64,000 bases of DNA from Stutzerimonas decontaminans (GTDB lineage Bacteria; Pseudomonadota; Gammaproteobacteria; Pseudomonadales; Pseudomonadaceae). Position 1 is the stretch's first letter, and each line of letters begins with the position of its first letter. Position numbers and translations under genes: made by a program. The DNA lies in assembly GCF_000661915.1 (NCBI RefSeq), contig NZ_CP007509.1, forward strand, positions 2,931,501 to 2,995,500, read 5' to 3'. A model generated the notes under the pieces. That model ran no database searches and was not told where the DNA came from. It saw only the letters and a program-made list of their open reading frames with translations. Below, piece after piece: positions 9,052 through 19,874 of this stretch.

Positions 9052-10050
9052 TCACTGCTTCGGTTCGAATTCGTCCAGCGGCACCACGATCAGCGCCGCG
9101 CGTTGCCCTTCGGCGACTTCAGGCATGGGAAACAGAATGCGCGCACCCGGCTCGTCGACCACCCAGCGCATACCATCATCCTCGGCCAGCAAACTGCCGA
9201 GCGGCAGTAGCGCGAAATTCTCAATATCGGCGGGCACGCACAAGCGAAACCGCGGGCTGCGCTTGATGACCTCGCGAGATATCTGCAGTAACTGCGGCGG
9301 CGCATTACTGGCGGTCGACGACTCGCGACCTTCGACCATCGAGATCAAACCGTGCTCGAACTGCAGCACCGCAGCCGGCAGGGATTCATCCTTGCCTTCG
9401 GCGAGCTCAACGGTAAACGCCTCGGCACCATGGAGCGTGGCGGTCATCGCGCTGAAGGTAGAACTGGCCTGGCGCTGCAGCAGCACGCCCTCGACTGCCA
9501 GACCTTGCAAGCGCGTCAAGGCTAGGGGCGCGACCTGCGTCCCCTCGCTCCAGGGGCAGATTGCAAACTGGGCAAGGCGCGACGGGCGCATCGCCGAATG
9601 CAGATCGTAATGAAGGCGCTGGCGGCCTGGCAGGCTGAAGAAGCCGCTGACCAATGCCTCAAGCTCTGCGGCGCGAATGGCTTCGCTGCCCCAGACATCC
9701 GCATGCTTGCCGAGGAACAGGCGATTCAGATCGTGCTCGACCTGCCGCACCATTCTGCGCATTGCTGCCGGATTGGCGAACAGCAACAACAGTCGCGCAC
9801 GGGGCTGCACTTCGCCTCGCGCAAGCGCGCGGATCAGGCGATCCAGAACATGGATGGGAATGAGCTCATTGCCGTGTATGCCCGCCGACAGAAGCAGGTC
9901 AACGCCTTGATCCTGGCCGCTCGGCGGCGATACCAGCAGTGCACCGTCGGCCAGCCAGTGCAGCTTTACCCCTCGCGGGGTGAGCTGGACCTTCTCGCAG
10001 GGCTCGCGCCCGGCGAGGGTCAATTCCAGCAGCTTGCCAAGGGCGAGCAT
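9052..10050 (-). CDS. astE: Succinylglutamate desuccinylase AstE/AruE
   Basis: This zinc enzyme splits N-succinylglutamate to glutamate and succinate, the last step of the arginine succinyltransferase (AST) pathway. Zinc ligands His59 and Glu62 lie in SAGIHGNELIP and a third in LHYDLHSAMRPS; the active-site glutamate is in FTVELAEGKDES. The 332-aa length is normal. The gene follows a small conserved gene and aruC in one minus-strand run. The aruF, aruG, aruD and aruB genes that normally lie between are absent here. Confidence 0.92.
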   Translation of the reverse strand: MLALGKLLELTLAGREPCEKVQLTPRGVKLHWLADGALLVSPPSGQDQGVDLLLSAGIHGNELIPIHVLDRLIRALARGEVQPRARLLLLFANPAAMRRMVRQVEHDLNRLFLGKHADVWGSEAIRAAELEALVSGFFSLPGRQRLHYDLHSAMRPSRLAQFAICPWSEGTQVAPLALTRLQGLAVEGVLLQRQASSTFSAMTATLHGAEAFTVELAEGKDESLPAAVLQFEHGLISMVEGRESSTASNAPPQLLQISREVIKRSPRFRLCVPADIENFALLPLGSLLAEDDGMRWVVDEPGARILFPMPEVAEGQRAALIVVPLDEFEPKQ

Positions 10051-10062
10051 GCCGGGGAACCG

Positions 10063-10344
10063 TCAGTGGTTGCAGTCAGGACCGTGGACGTGCTCGTCGT
10101 CATCGGCCTCGACCGGCTCCATTTCCAGCTGCAGGCTGACCAGATTGGTGGCCAACGGGCGCAGCACCAGATTGGCGTACTCGGTGTCGCCATCCTCGAC
10201 GTCCACGCCGATCATCAGCTGACCGTTGCCGACCTGCTGAATCCAGACCTCGCGGCCCTGCCAGATCACGGCGAAACGGGTGCAGGAAGTTTCCAGTTGG
10301 GTTCCGTCGACATCTTCCAGAACCAGTTGCAGGCTATCGCTCAT
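10063..10344 (-). CDS. Small conserved protein of the arginine-catabolism locus
   Basis: A 93-aa acidic protein starting MSDSLQLVLEDVDGTQLE and ending in a metal-ligand-rich tail, DDDEHVHGPDCNH. It sits 12 bp upstream of astE. In P. aeruginosa a small conserved gene occupies the same place before aruE. The role is unknown; the His/Cys tail could bind metal. Confidence 0.75.
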   Translation of the reverse strand: MSDSLQLVLEDVDGTQLETSCTRFAVIWQGREVWIQQVGNGQLMIGVDVEDGDTEYANLVLRPLATNLVSLQLEMEPVEADDDEHVHGPDCNH

Positions 10345-10401
10345 TGAATTGCTCTCACTCGTAGAACGCGCAACGCTCGCAGCGCCGCGCATGGGAAATG
10401 A

Positions 10402-12451
<2,050 letters not shown>

Positions 12452-12579
12452 GACGAGATTCCTTGTTTTTGAAGTGGGCAGACGTTACCCAGCGCTCAGG
12501 CTGAGGTAAAGCGCGGTGACCGACCGAGCGGTCACGCCCGAGCCCTTGAAAGGCGCAATGAGTCGCGGTTAAAGGCCGG

Positions 12580-13869
12580 TCAGGCTTCCTTCTCGAAGTC
12601 GGCCAATGTCTTTGGATGCAGGATAGATTGCAGCTCCGGATCGGCGATATGCAGCCCGAAGGAGCCATCCGGCAAACCAATGGAAATGCGATATGGCGTG
12701 CCCTCCTCGTCCACCGTGACCTGGGCCAGGTCCAGATAACGCGGAGCACAGCGCTGTTTCGCTGCATCGCGCAGCACCACCACGCGTGGGCGTAGCTGGA
12801 GCTGCTTGTGTTTCTCCACCACCACGGCGACTTCACCGGTGTGCAGCTCCACCAGCGTGCCGACCGGGAAGGCACCCAGCCAGCGGATGAACTCAGACAC
12901 CAGGTCTTCGTCGAACTGCCTACCACCGCCACTGCGCAGGATTTCGAAGGCCGCCTGCACCGGCCGCGCACAATCGTAGGCCCGATGGCTGGTGATGGCG
13001 TCGAACGCGTCAACGATGGTGATGATGCGCGTCATGTAAGAAATCTGCGTGGGCCCCGAGCCCAACGGATAGCCGGTGCCATCCAGCCGCTCATGATGGC
13101 CGTATGCTGCATGCAGCGCCGCCTCTGGAATCCCGGGCTGTGCCCGAAGCGCTTCCAGGCCGAAGACCGGATGCCGCTTGATGACCTCGAACTCCTGCGG
13201 CGTCAGTTTGCCGGGCTTGTTGAGGATCGCGGGATCGATGCGCATCTTGCCGACGTCATGCAGCAGCCCGGCCATCCCCAGCAGCTGCAGCTTGTCGTCC
13301 TGCAGACCGAGATGGTTGCCAAACCCCATCGCCATGATCGAAACGGATAGGCAATGCAGGCTGGTATACAGATCCTTGTTCTTCAGCCGAATCAGCCAGA
13401 GCATGGCGCTCTCGTTGCGCAGCATGCTCGCCAGATTCCGCTTGACAGCACCATGGCACGCTCTGGTGTCGATCACCCGGCCATGCTGTACATCGGCAAG
13501 CACTTGGTCGATTAGCTGCGAGCCGTCCAGATAGGCCGCGCGTGCCTCCTCGACTTCGGTCGAGAGCGCATGGTACTGGCGCTCCTGCGGTTTGCGCATG
13601 CGCGGCGCCGCGGTCGCGACCGCGGCGTCTTGCTGCAGGCGGACTTGCCGGGTGTCGTCGACATAGACGTACACGCAACAGTTGCGGAGGGCGCGTAGTT
13701 CACCGGGCGTCAGCAGCGGAAAACCCTGGAATGCGAAGCTGGTTTCATTCCATGGCCGATCCAGCTCGCAGACGTACATACCCAACTCCAAGTTGGCGGT
13801 GGAAACCCGGCGACGGGTTGGCACCAACAAGGTATCGGTGTGGTTGCCTGACCTGCGTGTCAGTTTCAT
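12580..13869 (-). CDS. HD-GYP domain cyclic-di-GMP phosphodiesterase
   Basis: The 429-aa protein has an N-terminal DUF3391-like region (residues 15-130) and an HD-GYP domain. All key residues are present: His204-Asp205 with Lys208 (LLHDVGKMRI), HHERLDGTGYP at 258-268 and Asp288 (IVDAFDAI). It should therefore hydrolyse c-di-GMP. A C-terminal stretch of 100 residues follows. No membrane segment or signal peptide is seen, so it is cytosolic. Confidence 0.92.
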   Translation of the reverse strand: MKLTRRSGNHTDTLLVPTRRRVSTANLELGMYVCELDRPWNETSFAFQGFPLLTPGELRALRNCCVYVYVDDTRQVRLQQDAAVATAAPRMRKPQERQYHALSTEVEEARAAYLDGSQLIDQVLADVQHGRVIDTRACHGAVKRNLASMLRNESAMLWLIRLKNKDLYTSLHCLSVSIMAMGFGNHLGLQDDKLQLLGMAGLLHDVGKMRIDPAILNKPGKLTPQEFEVIKRHPVFGLEALRAQPGIPEAALHAAYGHHERLDGTGYPLGSGPTQISYMTRIITIVDAFDAITSHRAYDCARPVQAAFEILRSGGGRQFDEDLVSEFIRWLGAFPVGTLVELHTGEVAVVVEKHKQLQLRPRVVVLRDAAKQRCAPRYLDLAQVTVDEEGTPYRISIGLPDGSFGLHIADPELQSILHPKTLADFEKEA

Positions 13870-14008
13870 GGAACGAGTGAACTCCCTCGGCTTCCTTTCA
13901 AAATAACTCAGGCATCAGCCAGCGACGTAACAGCAGTCTAGCGGAACGTGCAGCCTGTCACCTGAGCGAGACGAATTTGTTAAGCGCATGAATAAGCTAA
14001 AAAAGTTT

Positions 14009-14037
14009 TTGCCAAAGGCAGTGCGTTCGATTACATT
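14009..14037 (+). promoter_or_regulatory. Promoter of the tRNA-Ser gene
   Basis: TTGCCA (14009-14014) and TACATT (14032-14037) are spaced by exactly 17 bp. They place the transcription start about 30 bp before the mature tRNA. Confidence 0.6.
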
Positions 14038-14072
14038 AGCGCGCCTCGACGGACATGAACCTCCGTCGATCC

Positions 14073-14162
14073 GGTGAGGTGTCCGAGCGGTTGAAGGAGC
14101 ACGCCTGGAAAGTGTGTATACGAGAAATCGTATCAAGGGTTCGAATCCCTTCCTCACCGCCA
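14073..14162 (+). tRNA. serT-like: tRNA-Ser (anticodon GGA)
   Basis: This 90-nt gene folds as a class II tRNA. The acceptor stem is GGTGAGG/CCTCACC. The anticodon stem CACGC/GTGTG encloses loop CTGGAAA with anticodon GGA. A long variable arm follows (ACGAGAAATCGT region), then T-arm AGGGTTCGAATCCCT, discriminator G and encoded CCA. The long variable arm and GGA identify tRNA-Ser reading UCC/UCU. Confidence 0.97.
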
Positions 14163-14180
14163 TATTAGATTCAAGCAAAA

Positions 14181-14211
14181 CCCCTGACTTCACGCGAAGT
14201 CAGGGGTTTTT
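14181..14211 (+). terminator. Intrinsic terminator after tRNA-Ser
   Basis: An 11-bp perfect stem, CCCCTGACTTC/GAAGTCAGGGG, with loop ACGC followed by TTTTT, 18 bp after the tRNA end. Confidence 0.92.
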
Positions 14212-14326
14212 GCGTTTCAGGGTCCGACTGACCCGCTGCGCCAGCCTGCCATGCATCCATCGCCGGTTGCCGCCCCGGTCAAGCTGTAGCAGATTTGCCC
14301 TTCCCTCCTCTGCCGGGACGAAAGCT

Positions 14327-14773
14327 ATGGCCGACCCTCACAATCTGCAACGCTTCGTAGATGCCCAGCGCGACCATTACGAACGGGCGCTCAAAGAGCT
14401 GCGCGGTGGCCGCAAGCGCACCCACTGGATATGGTTCATCTTTCCGCAGCTGCAGGGCCTCGGTCGCAGCGCAATGGCACAGCAATACGCCATATCGGGG
14501 CGCAACGAGGCGATTGCCTATCTTCAGCACCCTATCCTCGGCCCTCGCCTGCAGACCTGTACCGAAGCGATGCTCGAACATCGTGACGGTAGTGCGCGAC
14601 AGATTCTTGGAAGCCCGGACGACCTGAAGTTCCACTCATCCATGACGCTGTTCGCTGCCACCGCCCCGGAGCCGACGCTGTTCGAACAAGCACTGCAGGT
14701 CTTTTTCGATGGCCAACCCGACGCGGCCAGCGTCGAACGACTGGGCAACGGCCGCGCACCCCAACGAACCTAA
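14327..14773 (+). CDS. DUF1810 family protein
   Basis: A 148-aa soluble protein with the DUF1810 pattern: NLQRFVDAQRDHYERALKEL, THWIWFIFPQLQGLG (about residues 34-48) and KFHSSMTLFAA. ATG 14327 is chosen over the upstream open frame, which runs back through the tRNA and its terminator. Function unknown. Its last codons overlap the 3' end of the convergent gene by 4 nt. Confidence 0.85.
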   Translation: MADPHNLQRFVDAQRDHYERALKELRGGRKRTHWIWFIFPQLQGLGRSAMAQQYAISGRNEAIAYLQHPILGPRLQTCTEAMLEHRDGSARQILGSPDDLKFHSSMTLFAATAPEPTLFEQALQVFFDGQPDAASVERLGNGRAPQRT

Positions 14774-15279
14774 CGGCCCGCCGCTCCACCCGTCGCACCG
14801 CCAGTCGCAGCACCTCCACTGCTCGCACCACCTGCGCCGTTACCGCTACCTGTTCCGATTCCACCCGGAGGCGTGACGCCATCCTGACCGACGTTCCCAT
14901 TGGCACCACCCGGAGTCGCTTGCGGCTGCGTGGCACCCGGCGCGGGGGGTGTCCCCAGATCGCGATTCGGCTGCTGAACGTTGTCCTGGGCGCTGGGTAA
15001 ACCTGTACCTGCCGGCGGGTTCGCAGTGCCGGGCACGTTGGGTCGTGGGTTGTCGGCGTCGCTTTGCACGCCACCTCGATTGATGCCCTGAGCGTCGTTC
15101 TGCGTGGCCCCGGGTTCACGGATACGGTTGATATCTCGCCCGATCTGCTGGCGATTCTCCTCCAAATCAGCGCCCATCTGCTCGCGCTCCTGCTGCAGCG
15201 ACATCTCTTGCTGCTGAGCGAGCGCAGCCGTCGAAACGGCGGTGAGCAACAATATTGTCGTTAGCTTCGGCTTTTTCAT
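14770..15279 (-). CDS. Secreted low-complexity Gly/Ala/Pro-rich protein
   Basis: A 169-aa product with a clear signal peptide (MKKPKLTTILLLTAVSTAALA, cut near residue 21). A Gln/Glu-rich helical part follows (residues 22-55), then a disordered tail rich in Gly, Ala, Pro, Asn and Gln that ends in GG-Ala repeats. A good Shine-Dalgarno (GGGAGGTGACC) precedes the ATG. No family was recognised. It is probably periplasmic or exported. Confidence 0.7.
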   Translation of the reverse strand: MKKPKLTTILLLTAVSTAALAQQQEMSLQQEREQMGADLEENRQQIGRDINRIREPGATQNDAQGINRGGVQSDADNPRPNVPGTANPPAGTGLPSAQDNVQQPNRDLGTPPAPGATQPQATPGGANGNVGQDGVTPPGGIGTGSGNGAGGASSGGAATGGATGGAAGR

Positions 15280-15505
15280 CGGTCACCTCCCATTGGGTTA
15301 CTCACGGAAGACAATCGAAAGAACGCCGCAGCTTCATCGTCAGGTCAATTTGCTGGTGTGGAACTTGCTTGCGTTTATGCAGCTGAGTGAATGTCCGGCA
15401 CGTCTCGTTTCTACGCCACGGCTTGTGGGAACCTCAAACGCCGTACCGTCTCAGCCTGTTCGGCAAGGCGACAATCCGCTACACACAAGAATAAAAGGCC
15501 ATGTC

Positions 15506-15601
15506 ATGCTCAAGCAGAAGAAGTTCCGGCAGGCGACCCTGATCGTCATCGCCACGGCAGTGATTCTGATCCTGCCCAATCTGACCCGCATATTCAGCTG
15601 A
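15506..15601 (+). CDS. Small single-pass membrane protein, 31 aa
   Basis: From ATG 15506 the frame reads MLKQKKFRQ, then a hydrophobic span ATLIVIATAVILILPNL, then a short tail. AAAAGG stands 6-7 bp upstream. The basic start followed by one membrane helix argues for a real microprotein. It lies 32 bp before the rhodanese gene and probably shares its mRNA. The upstream open frame to 15242 has no coding character. Confidence 0.55.
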   Translation: MLKQKKFRQATLIVIATAVILILPNLTRIFS

Positions 15602-15633
15602 GCGCGCCGTAGGCGCGCCATGAGGTAACCCCG

Positions 15634-15990
15634 ATGCGCACGCCCGCCCTGTTCGTACTGCTTGCCCTGAGCGTTGGCGCCACGGCCGGCGAAATCGACC
15701 GAAACACGGCCCTACAGGTAATGCAACGACCGGACGCCGTCCTGATCGATGTCAGAACGGCCGAAGAATTCGCCGAAGGCGCGCTACCTGGCGCCAGGCG
15801 AATCGAGACGCCAGACCTTGCCCAGCGCATCGGCAACGTCGCGCCCGACAAGGACACCCCCGTGGTCCTCTACTGCCGCAGCGGCCGGCGCTCGTCTGCC
15901 GCGCAGGACGTCCTCGAGAAGCTTGGCTACAGCCAGGTCATCAATGCCGGGAGCTACGACCAGCTTGCCGCCATCCTGCAGCGCAACTGA
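15634..15990 (+). CDS. Periplasmic rhodanese-like protein
   Basis: The 118-aa product starts with a short signal peptide (MRTPALFVLLALSVGATAG) and carries a single rhodanese domain. DVRTAEEFAEGALPGA is the CH2A motif and CRSGRRS (Cys81 to Ser87) the active-site loop. Such proteins move sulfane sulfur or act as PspE-like thiosulfate sulfurtransferases. Confidence 0.88.
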   Translation: MRTPALFVLLALSVGATAGEIDRNTALQVMQRPDAVLIDVRTAEEFAEGALPGARRIETPDLAQRIGNVAPDKDTPVVLYCRSGRRSSAAQDVLEKLGYSQVINAGSYDQLAAILQRN

Positions 15991-16117
15991 TGCGCCATCG
16001 CAGATAAACCCGCCACATCACCCCGCCCGGCCGCCAGCAAGGGAACTAATGCGCAGCATGGACCACTGAAAAACGTGGTCTTCGCCGCATCAAGCGCACC
16101 CTTGCCGGAGGATATGA

Positions 16118-17260
16118 ATGAACTGGGACGCCCTGCTCAACGAGACATTCTGGATCAACCTGGCGATCGTGCTGGGCATCACCATCGTCAGTTTTCTGGT
16201 CCTGCGCACCATTCTTGGCATCGTGACCCGGCGCCTGAGCAAGCTGGCGACAGGGTCGAAAACCAAGTTCATCGGGATCGCCGCCGAACTGCTTTCACGC
16301 ACCAGTAATCTGCTGATTCTGGCCTTCTCGCTGCTCATCGCCCTGAAGACGGTCGAACTATCGCCACGCTGGGAATCGACCATGTCCCACGGCTGGTTCA
16401 TCGCACTGGCATTCCAGTTCGCCTTGTGGATGGATACCGGCGTGCGCCTGTGGATGGAAAGCCTGACCCGCGACGGCAAGGCGCGCAATCCGGTTACCAC
16501 CACCATCATCGGCATCATGATCCGCATCGTGGTCTGGACCATGATGCTGCTGTCGATCCTGGCCAACCTGGGCGTCGACATCACCGCCATGATCGCCAGC
16601 CTCGGTGTCGGCGGTATCGCCATTGCGCTGGCGGTGCAGACACTGCTCAGCGACATCTTCGCCTCGCTGTCCATCGGCGTGGACAAGCCCTTCGAGATTG
16701 GCGACTTCGTGGTGTTCGGCGAGGTGGCCGGCAATATCGAGCACATCGGCTTGAAGACCACCCGCATCCGCGCCCTCAGCGGTGAGCAGGTGGTGATTGC
16801 CAACGCGGATCTGCTGCGCCAGATCGTGCACAACTACAAGCGCATGAATACCCGGCGGATCGTGTTCAAGTTCGGCATCACCTACAACACGCCCACCGAA
16901 AAGGTGAAAGAGGTTGCGGCGCTGGTGAAACGCATCATCGAAGGTATCGAGGCTGCCAAATTCGACCGTGCGCATTTTCTCGGCTTCGACGACAGCCAGC
17001 TGACCTTCGAGGTCGTCTACATCATGCAGGTCTCGGACTACAACCGGTACATGGACACTCAACAGGAGATCAACCTGGCGCTGCTCGAGGGCATTCGCGA
17101 GATGGGTGTGCAGTTCGCCTTCCCGACCCGCAGCGTGGAGTTCATCGGCGGCAGCCTGCCGGAAATAAGCGTGGCGGGCGTGCCGCAGGAAAAACCCGCC
17201 GCCAACCAGAACGCAGGGGACGCCGAAAGCCAATCCCGCGGCGCCCAGCCACGCGCTTGA
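16118..17260 (+). CDS. Small-conductance mechanosensitive channel (MscS family)
   Basis: The 380-aa protein has an N-terminal anchor and further membrane helices, including MIRIVVWTMMLLSILANLG. The pore-lining helix is rich in Gly/Ala (MIASLGVGGIAIALAVQ, about residues 157-173). Next come the MscS beta domain (IGDFVVFGEVAGNIEHIGLKTT) and a cytoplasmic alpha/beta cage. It relieves osmotic pressure at the inner membrane. The C-terminus ends in a disordered Ala/Gln/Pro tail. The gene is preceded by GCCGGAGG. Confidence 0.9.
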   Translation: MNWDALLNETFWINLAIVLGITIVSFLVLRTILGIVTRRLSKLATGSKTKFIGIAAELLSRTSNLLILAFSLLIALKTVELSPRWESTMSHGWFIALAFQFALWMDTGVRLWMESLTRDGKARNPVTTTIIGIMIRIVVWTMMLLSILANLGVDITAMIASLGVGGIAIALAVQTLLSDIFASLSIGVDKPFEIGDFVVFGEVAGNIEHIGLKTTRIRALSGEQVVIANADLLRQIVHNYKRMNTRRIVFKFGITYNTPTEKVKEVAALVKRIIEGIEAAKFDRAHFLGFDDSQLTFEVVYIMQVSDYNRYMDTQQEINLALLEGIREMGVQFAFPTRSVEFIGGSLPEISVAGVPQEKPAANQNAGDAESQSRGAQPRA

Positions 17261-17369
17261 CCCATCCAGGTGTCGCCGCAACCCGCAGCTACACCTCGTA
17301 CCTTCGCCGCAGCGGCGCAAGCGCCTATGCTGAAGACGGAAGCTTTTCGAACCTAAAAGGATAAGACTC

Positions 17370-19814
17370 ATGACGCTGCTCTGGTTACTGGTCCTGCTGC
17401 TCGGCATCGCTGTACTCGCCCACCTGCGCGTGTCGCCGGTGCCGGCGCTGGTGATCGTCGCCACCTACCTGATCTTCATGACGGCCGCCGATACATCCGG
17501 CGTGGTGGTATTCCTGCTCTGGCTGACACTGATCGCCGTCGCTGTGCCGCTGCTGGTCGCGGATGTGCGCCGCAAGTATTTCAGCGGGCCGATGTTCGAC
17601 TGGTTCAAGAAGGTGCTACCGCCGATCTCCGCCACCGAGCGCGACGCCATCGATGCTGGCACCGTCTGGTGGGATGGTGAGCTGTTCAGCGGCCGGCCCA
17701 ACTGGGACACCCTGCTCGGCTATCCGAAGGCGCGCCTGACCGCGGAAGAACAAGCCTTCCTCGACGGCCCTACCGAAACACTTTGCGCACTGGTCAGCGA
17801 ATGGGATATCGCGCAACGGATGGACCTGCCGCCCGCCGCGTGGGACTACATCAAGGCCGAAGGCTTCTTTGCGCTGATCATCCCCAAGGAATACGGCGGC
17901 AAGGGCTTTTCCGCCTATGCCCATTCGCAGATCGTGATGAAGCTGGCGACCCGCAGCGGCGACCTGGCCAGCACCGTCATGGTGCCCAACTCCCTCGGCC
18001 CAGCCGAGCTGCTGATGCACTACGGCACTGAAGAGCAGCGCAACCACTACCTGCCACGCCTGGCCAACGGCACCGATATCCCCTGCTTCGCCCTCACCGG
18101 CCCCTACGCCGGCTCCGACGCCGGCGCGATGAACGACAGCGGCGTCATCTGCCGCGGCCAATGGCAGGGCGAGGAAGTGCTCGGCCTGCGCCTGAACTGG
18201 GAGAAGCGCTACATCACCCTCGGCCCGGTCGCGACCTTGCTCGGTGTGGCCTTCAAGACTTATGACCCGGATCACCTGCTCGGCGATGAGGAAGAACTGG
18301 GCATTAGCCTGGCGCTGATTCCCACCGACACCCCCGGCATCGACATAGGTCGCCGGCACTTGCCACTCGGCGCAGCCTTCATGAACGGGCCGAACTGGGG
18401 CAAGGACGTCTTCGTGCCGCTGGAAGCGATCATCGGCGGCCGCGACATGATCGGCAAAGGCTGGATGATGTTGATGAACTGCCTGTCGGTAGGTCGTTCC
18501 ATTTCCCTGCCCGCGACCGGCACCAGCGCCGCCAAGGTCTGCAGCTACGTGGGTGGCCGCTATGCGCAGGTCCGCGAGCAGTTCAATGTGCCGCTGGCCG
18601 CCTTCGAAGGCATTCAGGAGCCGCTGGCGCGCATCGGCGGCAACGCCTGGCTGATGGATGCCGCGCGCATCCTCACCGCCAATGCTGTCGATCTTGGCGA
18701 GAAGCCCTCGGTGCTGTCGGCGATTCTCAAGTACCACCTTACCGAGCGCGGCCGCGCCTGCATTACCGATGCCATGGATATTCACGGCGGCAAGGGCATC
18801 ATCCTCGGCCCGAACAATTACCTGGGACGGCTGTGGCTGTCGGCGCCGATCTCCATCACCGTCGAAGGCGCCAACATCCTTTCGCGCAACCTGATGATCT
18901 TCGGCCAGGGCGCGATCCGCTGCCACCCGTTCGTGCTGCGTGAGATGGAGCTGGTCCACGAGCCGGATCGCGAAGCGGCAGTCGTGAAGTTCGACGACCT
19001 GCTGATGCAGCACATCGGCTTCGCCGTCAGCAATACCGCCAGCACCCTGCTGCTCGGCCTGAGCTTCGGCCTGATGGGGCGCGTGCCTGGGAACAAGGTC
19101 ACGCAGCCCTACTTCCGCGCACTCAACCGCATCGCGGCGGCATTCGCCATGCTGGCGGACCTATCGATGATGCTCCTCGGCGGCGAACTCAAGCGTCGCG
19201 AGCGGCTTTCCGCGCGCCTCGGTGACGTGCTCAGCCATCTCTACCTCGCCTCTGCAGCGCTCAAGCAGTTCCATGACCTCGGCCACCCGACCGCGCAGGA
19301 ACCGCTGCTGCGCTGGGCGCTGGAGGATTGCCTAGAGAAGGCCGAATCCGCCCTGCAGGACGTGCTGGCCAACTTCCCCAACCGCATCCTCGGGCATCTG
19401 CTGCATGCCTTGGTATTCCCGTTCGGCGCACGCCACAAAGGGCCGTCGGATGTACTGGACGCCGAAGTCGCCGCACTGCTCGGCCGTCCGGAGGGCGATC
19501 CAGCCCTGGAAAGCATTCTCGACGGCATGTATCGCCCGCATGATCCAGAGCAGCCCCTTGGTTCGCTGAAGCACGCGTTCGAGGCCATTGCCAGCAGTCA
19601 GGGCACGGCGAAGAAACTGGCCAAGGCGGTGAAGGCCGGCAGCGTACAACCCGCCCCCGGCGAGAGCCTGGTCGACGCAGCATTGACGGCTGGTGTCATC
19701 GACGCCGTCGAAGCCGAGCAGTTGCGAACGGCGGAACTCGCTCGCCGCAAGGTCATCGACGTCGACGACTTCGCCAAGGATGAGCTGGAACTGCAAGAAG
19801 GCCGCATCCGCTGA
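17370..19814 (+). CDS. fadE: Acyl-CoA dehydrogenase FadE
   Basis: FadE catalyses the first, FAD-dependent step of fatty acid beta-oxidation. At 814 aa it has the large FadE form: two N-terminal hydrophobic stretches (residues 2-60), then the dehydrogenase core with CFALTGPYAGSDAGAM, and the DUF1974 C-terminal region. AAAAGGAT lies before the ATG. It is a membrane-anchored, single-gene unit here. Confidence 0.93.
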   Translation: MTLLWLLVLLLGIAVLAHLRVSPVPALVIVATYLIFMTAADTSGVVVFLLWLTLIAVAVPLLVADVRRKYFSGPMFDWFKKVLPPISATERDAIDAGTVWWDGELFSGRPNWDTLLGYPKARLTAEEQAFLDGPTETLCALVSEWDIAQRMDLPPAAWDYIKAEGFFALIIPKEYGGKGFSAYAHSQIVMKLATRSGDLASTVMVPNSLGPAELLMHYGTEEQRNHYLPRLANGTDIPCFALTGPYAGSDAGAMNDSGVICRGQWQGEEVLGLRLNWEKRYITLGPVATLLGVAFKTYDPDHLLGDEEELGISLALIPTDTPGIDIGRRHLPLGAAFMNGPNWGKDVFVPLEAIIGGRDMIGKGWMMLMNCLSVGRSISLPATGTSAAKVCSYVGGRYAQVREQFNVPLAAFEGIQEPLARIGGNAWLMDAARILTANAVDLGEKPSVLSAILKYHLTERGRACITDAMDIHGGKGIILGPNNYLGRLWLSAPISITVEGANILSRNLMIFGQGAIRCHPFVLREMELVHEPDREAAVVKFDDLLMQHIGFAVSNTASTLLLGLSFGLMGRVPGNKVTQPYFRALNRIAAAFAMLADLSMMLLGGELKRRERLSARLGDVLSHLYLASAALKQFHDLGHPTAQEPLLRWALEDCLEKAESALQDVLANFPNRILGHLLHALVFPFGARHKGPSDVLDAEVAALLGRPEGDPALESILDGMYRPHDPEQPLGSLKHAFEAIASSQGTAKKLAKAVKAGSVQPAPGESLVDAALTAGVIDAVEAEQLRTAELARRKVIDVDDFAKDELELQEGRIR

Positions 19815-19874
19815 CGGCACCGACGCAACCGCAGCACAGGGTGAGCCTTGGAGGTTCACCCGACGCTGCGACGC

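Noticed and set aside
16358..17464. Long minus-strand frame opposite the MscS gene
   Set aside because: It mirrors a well-supported gene and has the His/Asp/Gln-rich composition typical of antisense shadow frames in GC-rich DNA.
17616..19013. 465-aa minus-strand frame opposite fadE
   Set aside because: Same shadow composition; FadE on the plus strand explains the codon pattern fully.
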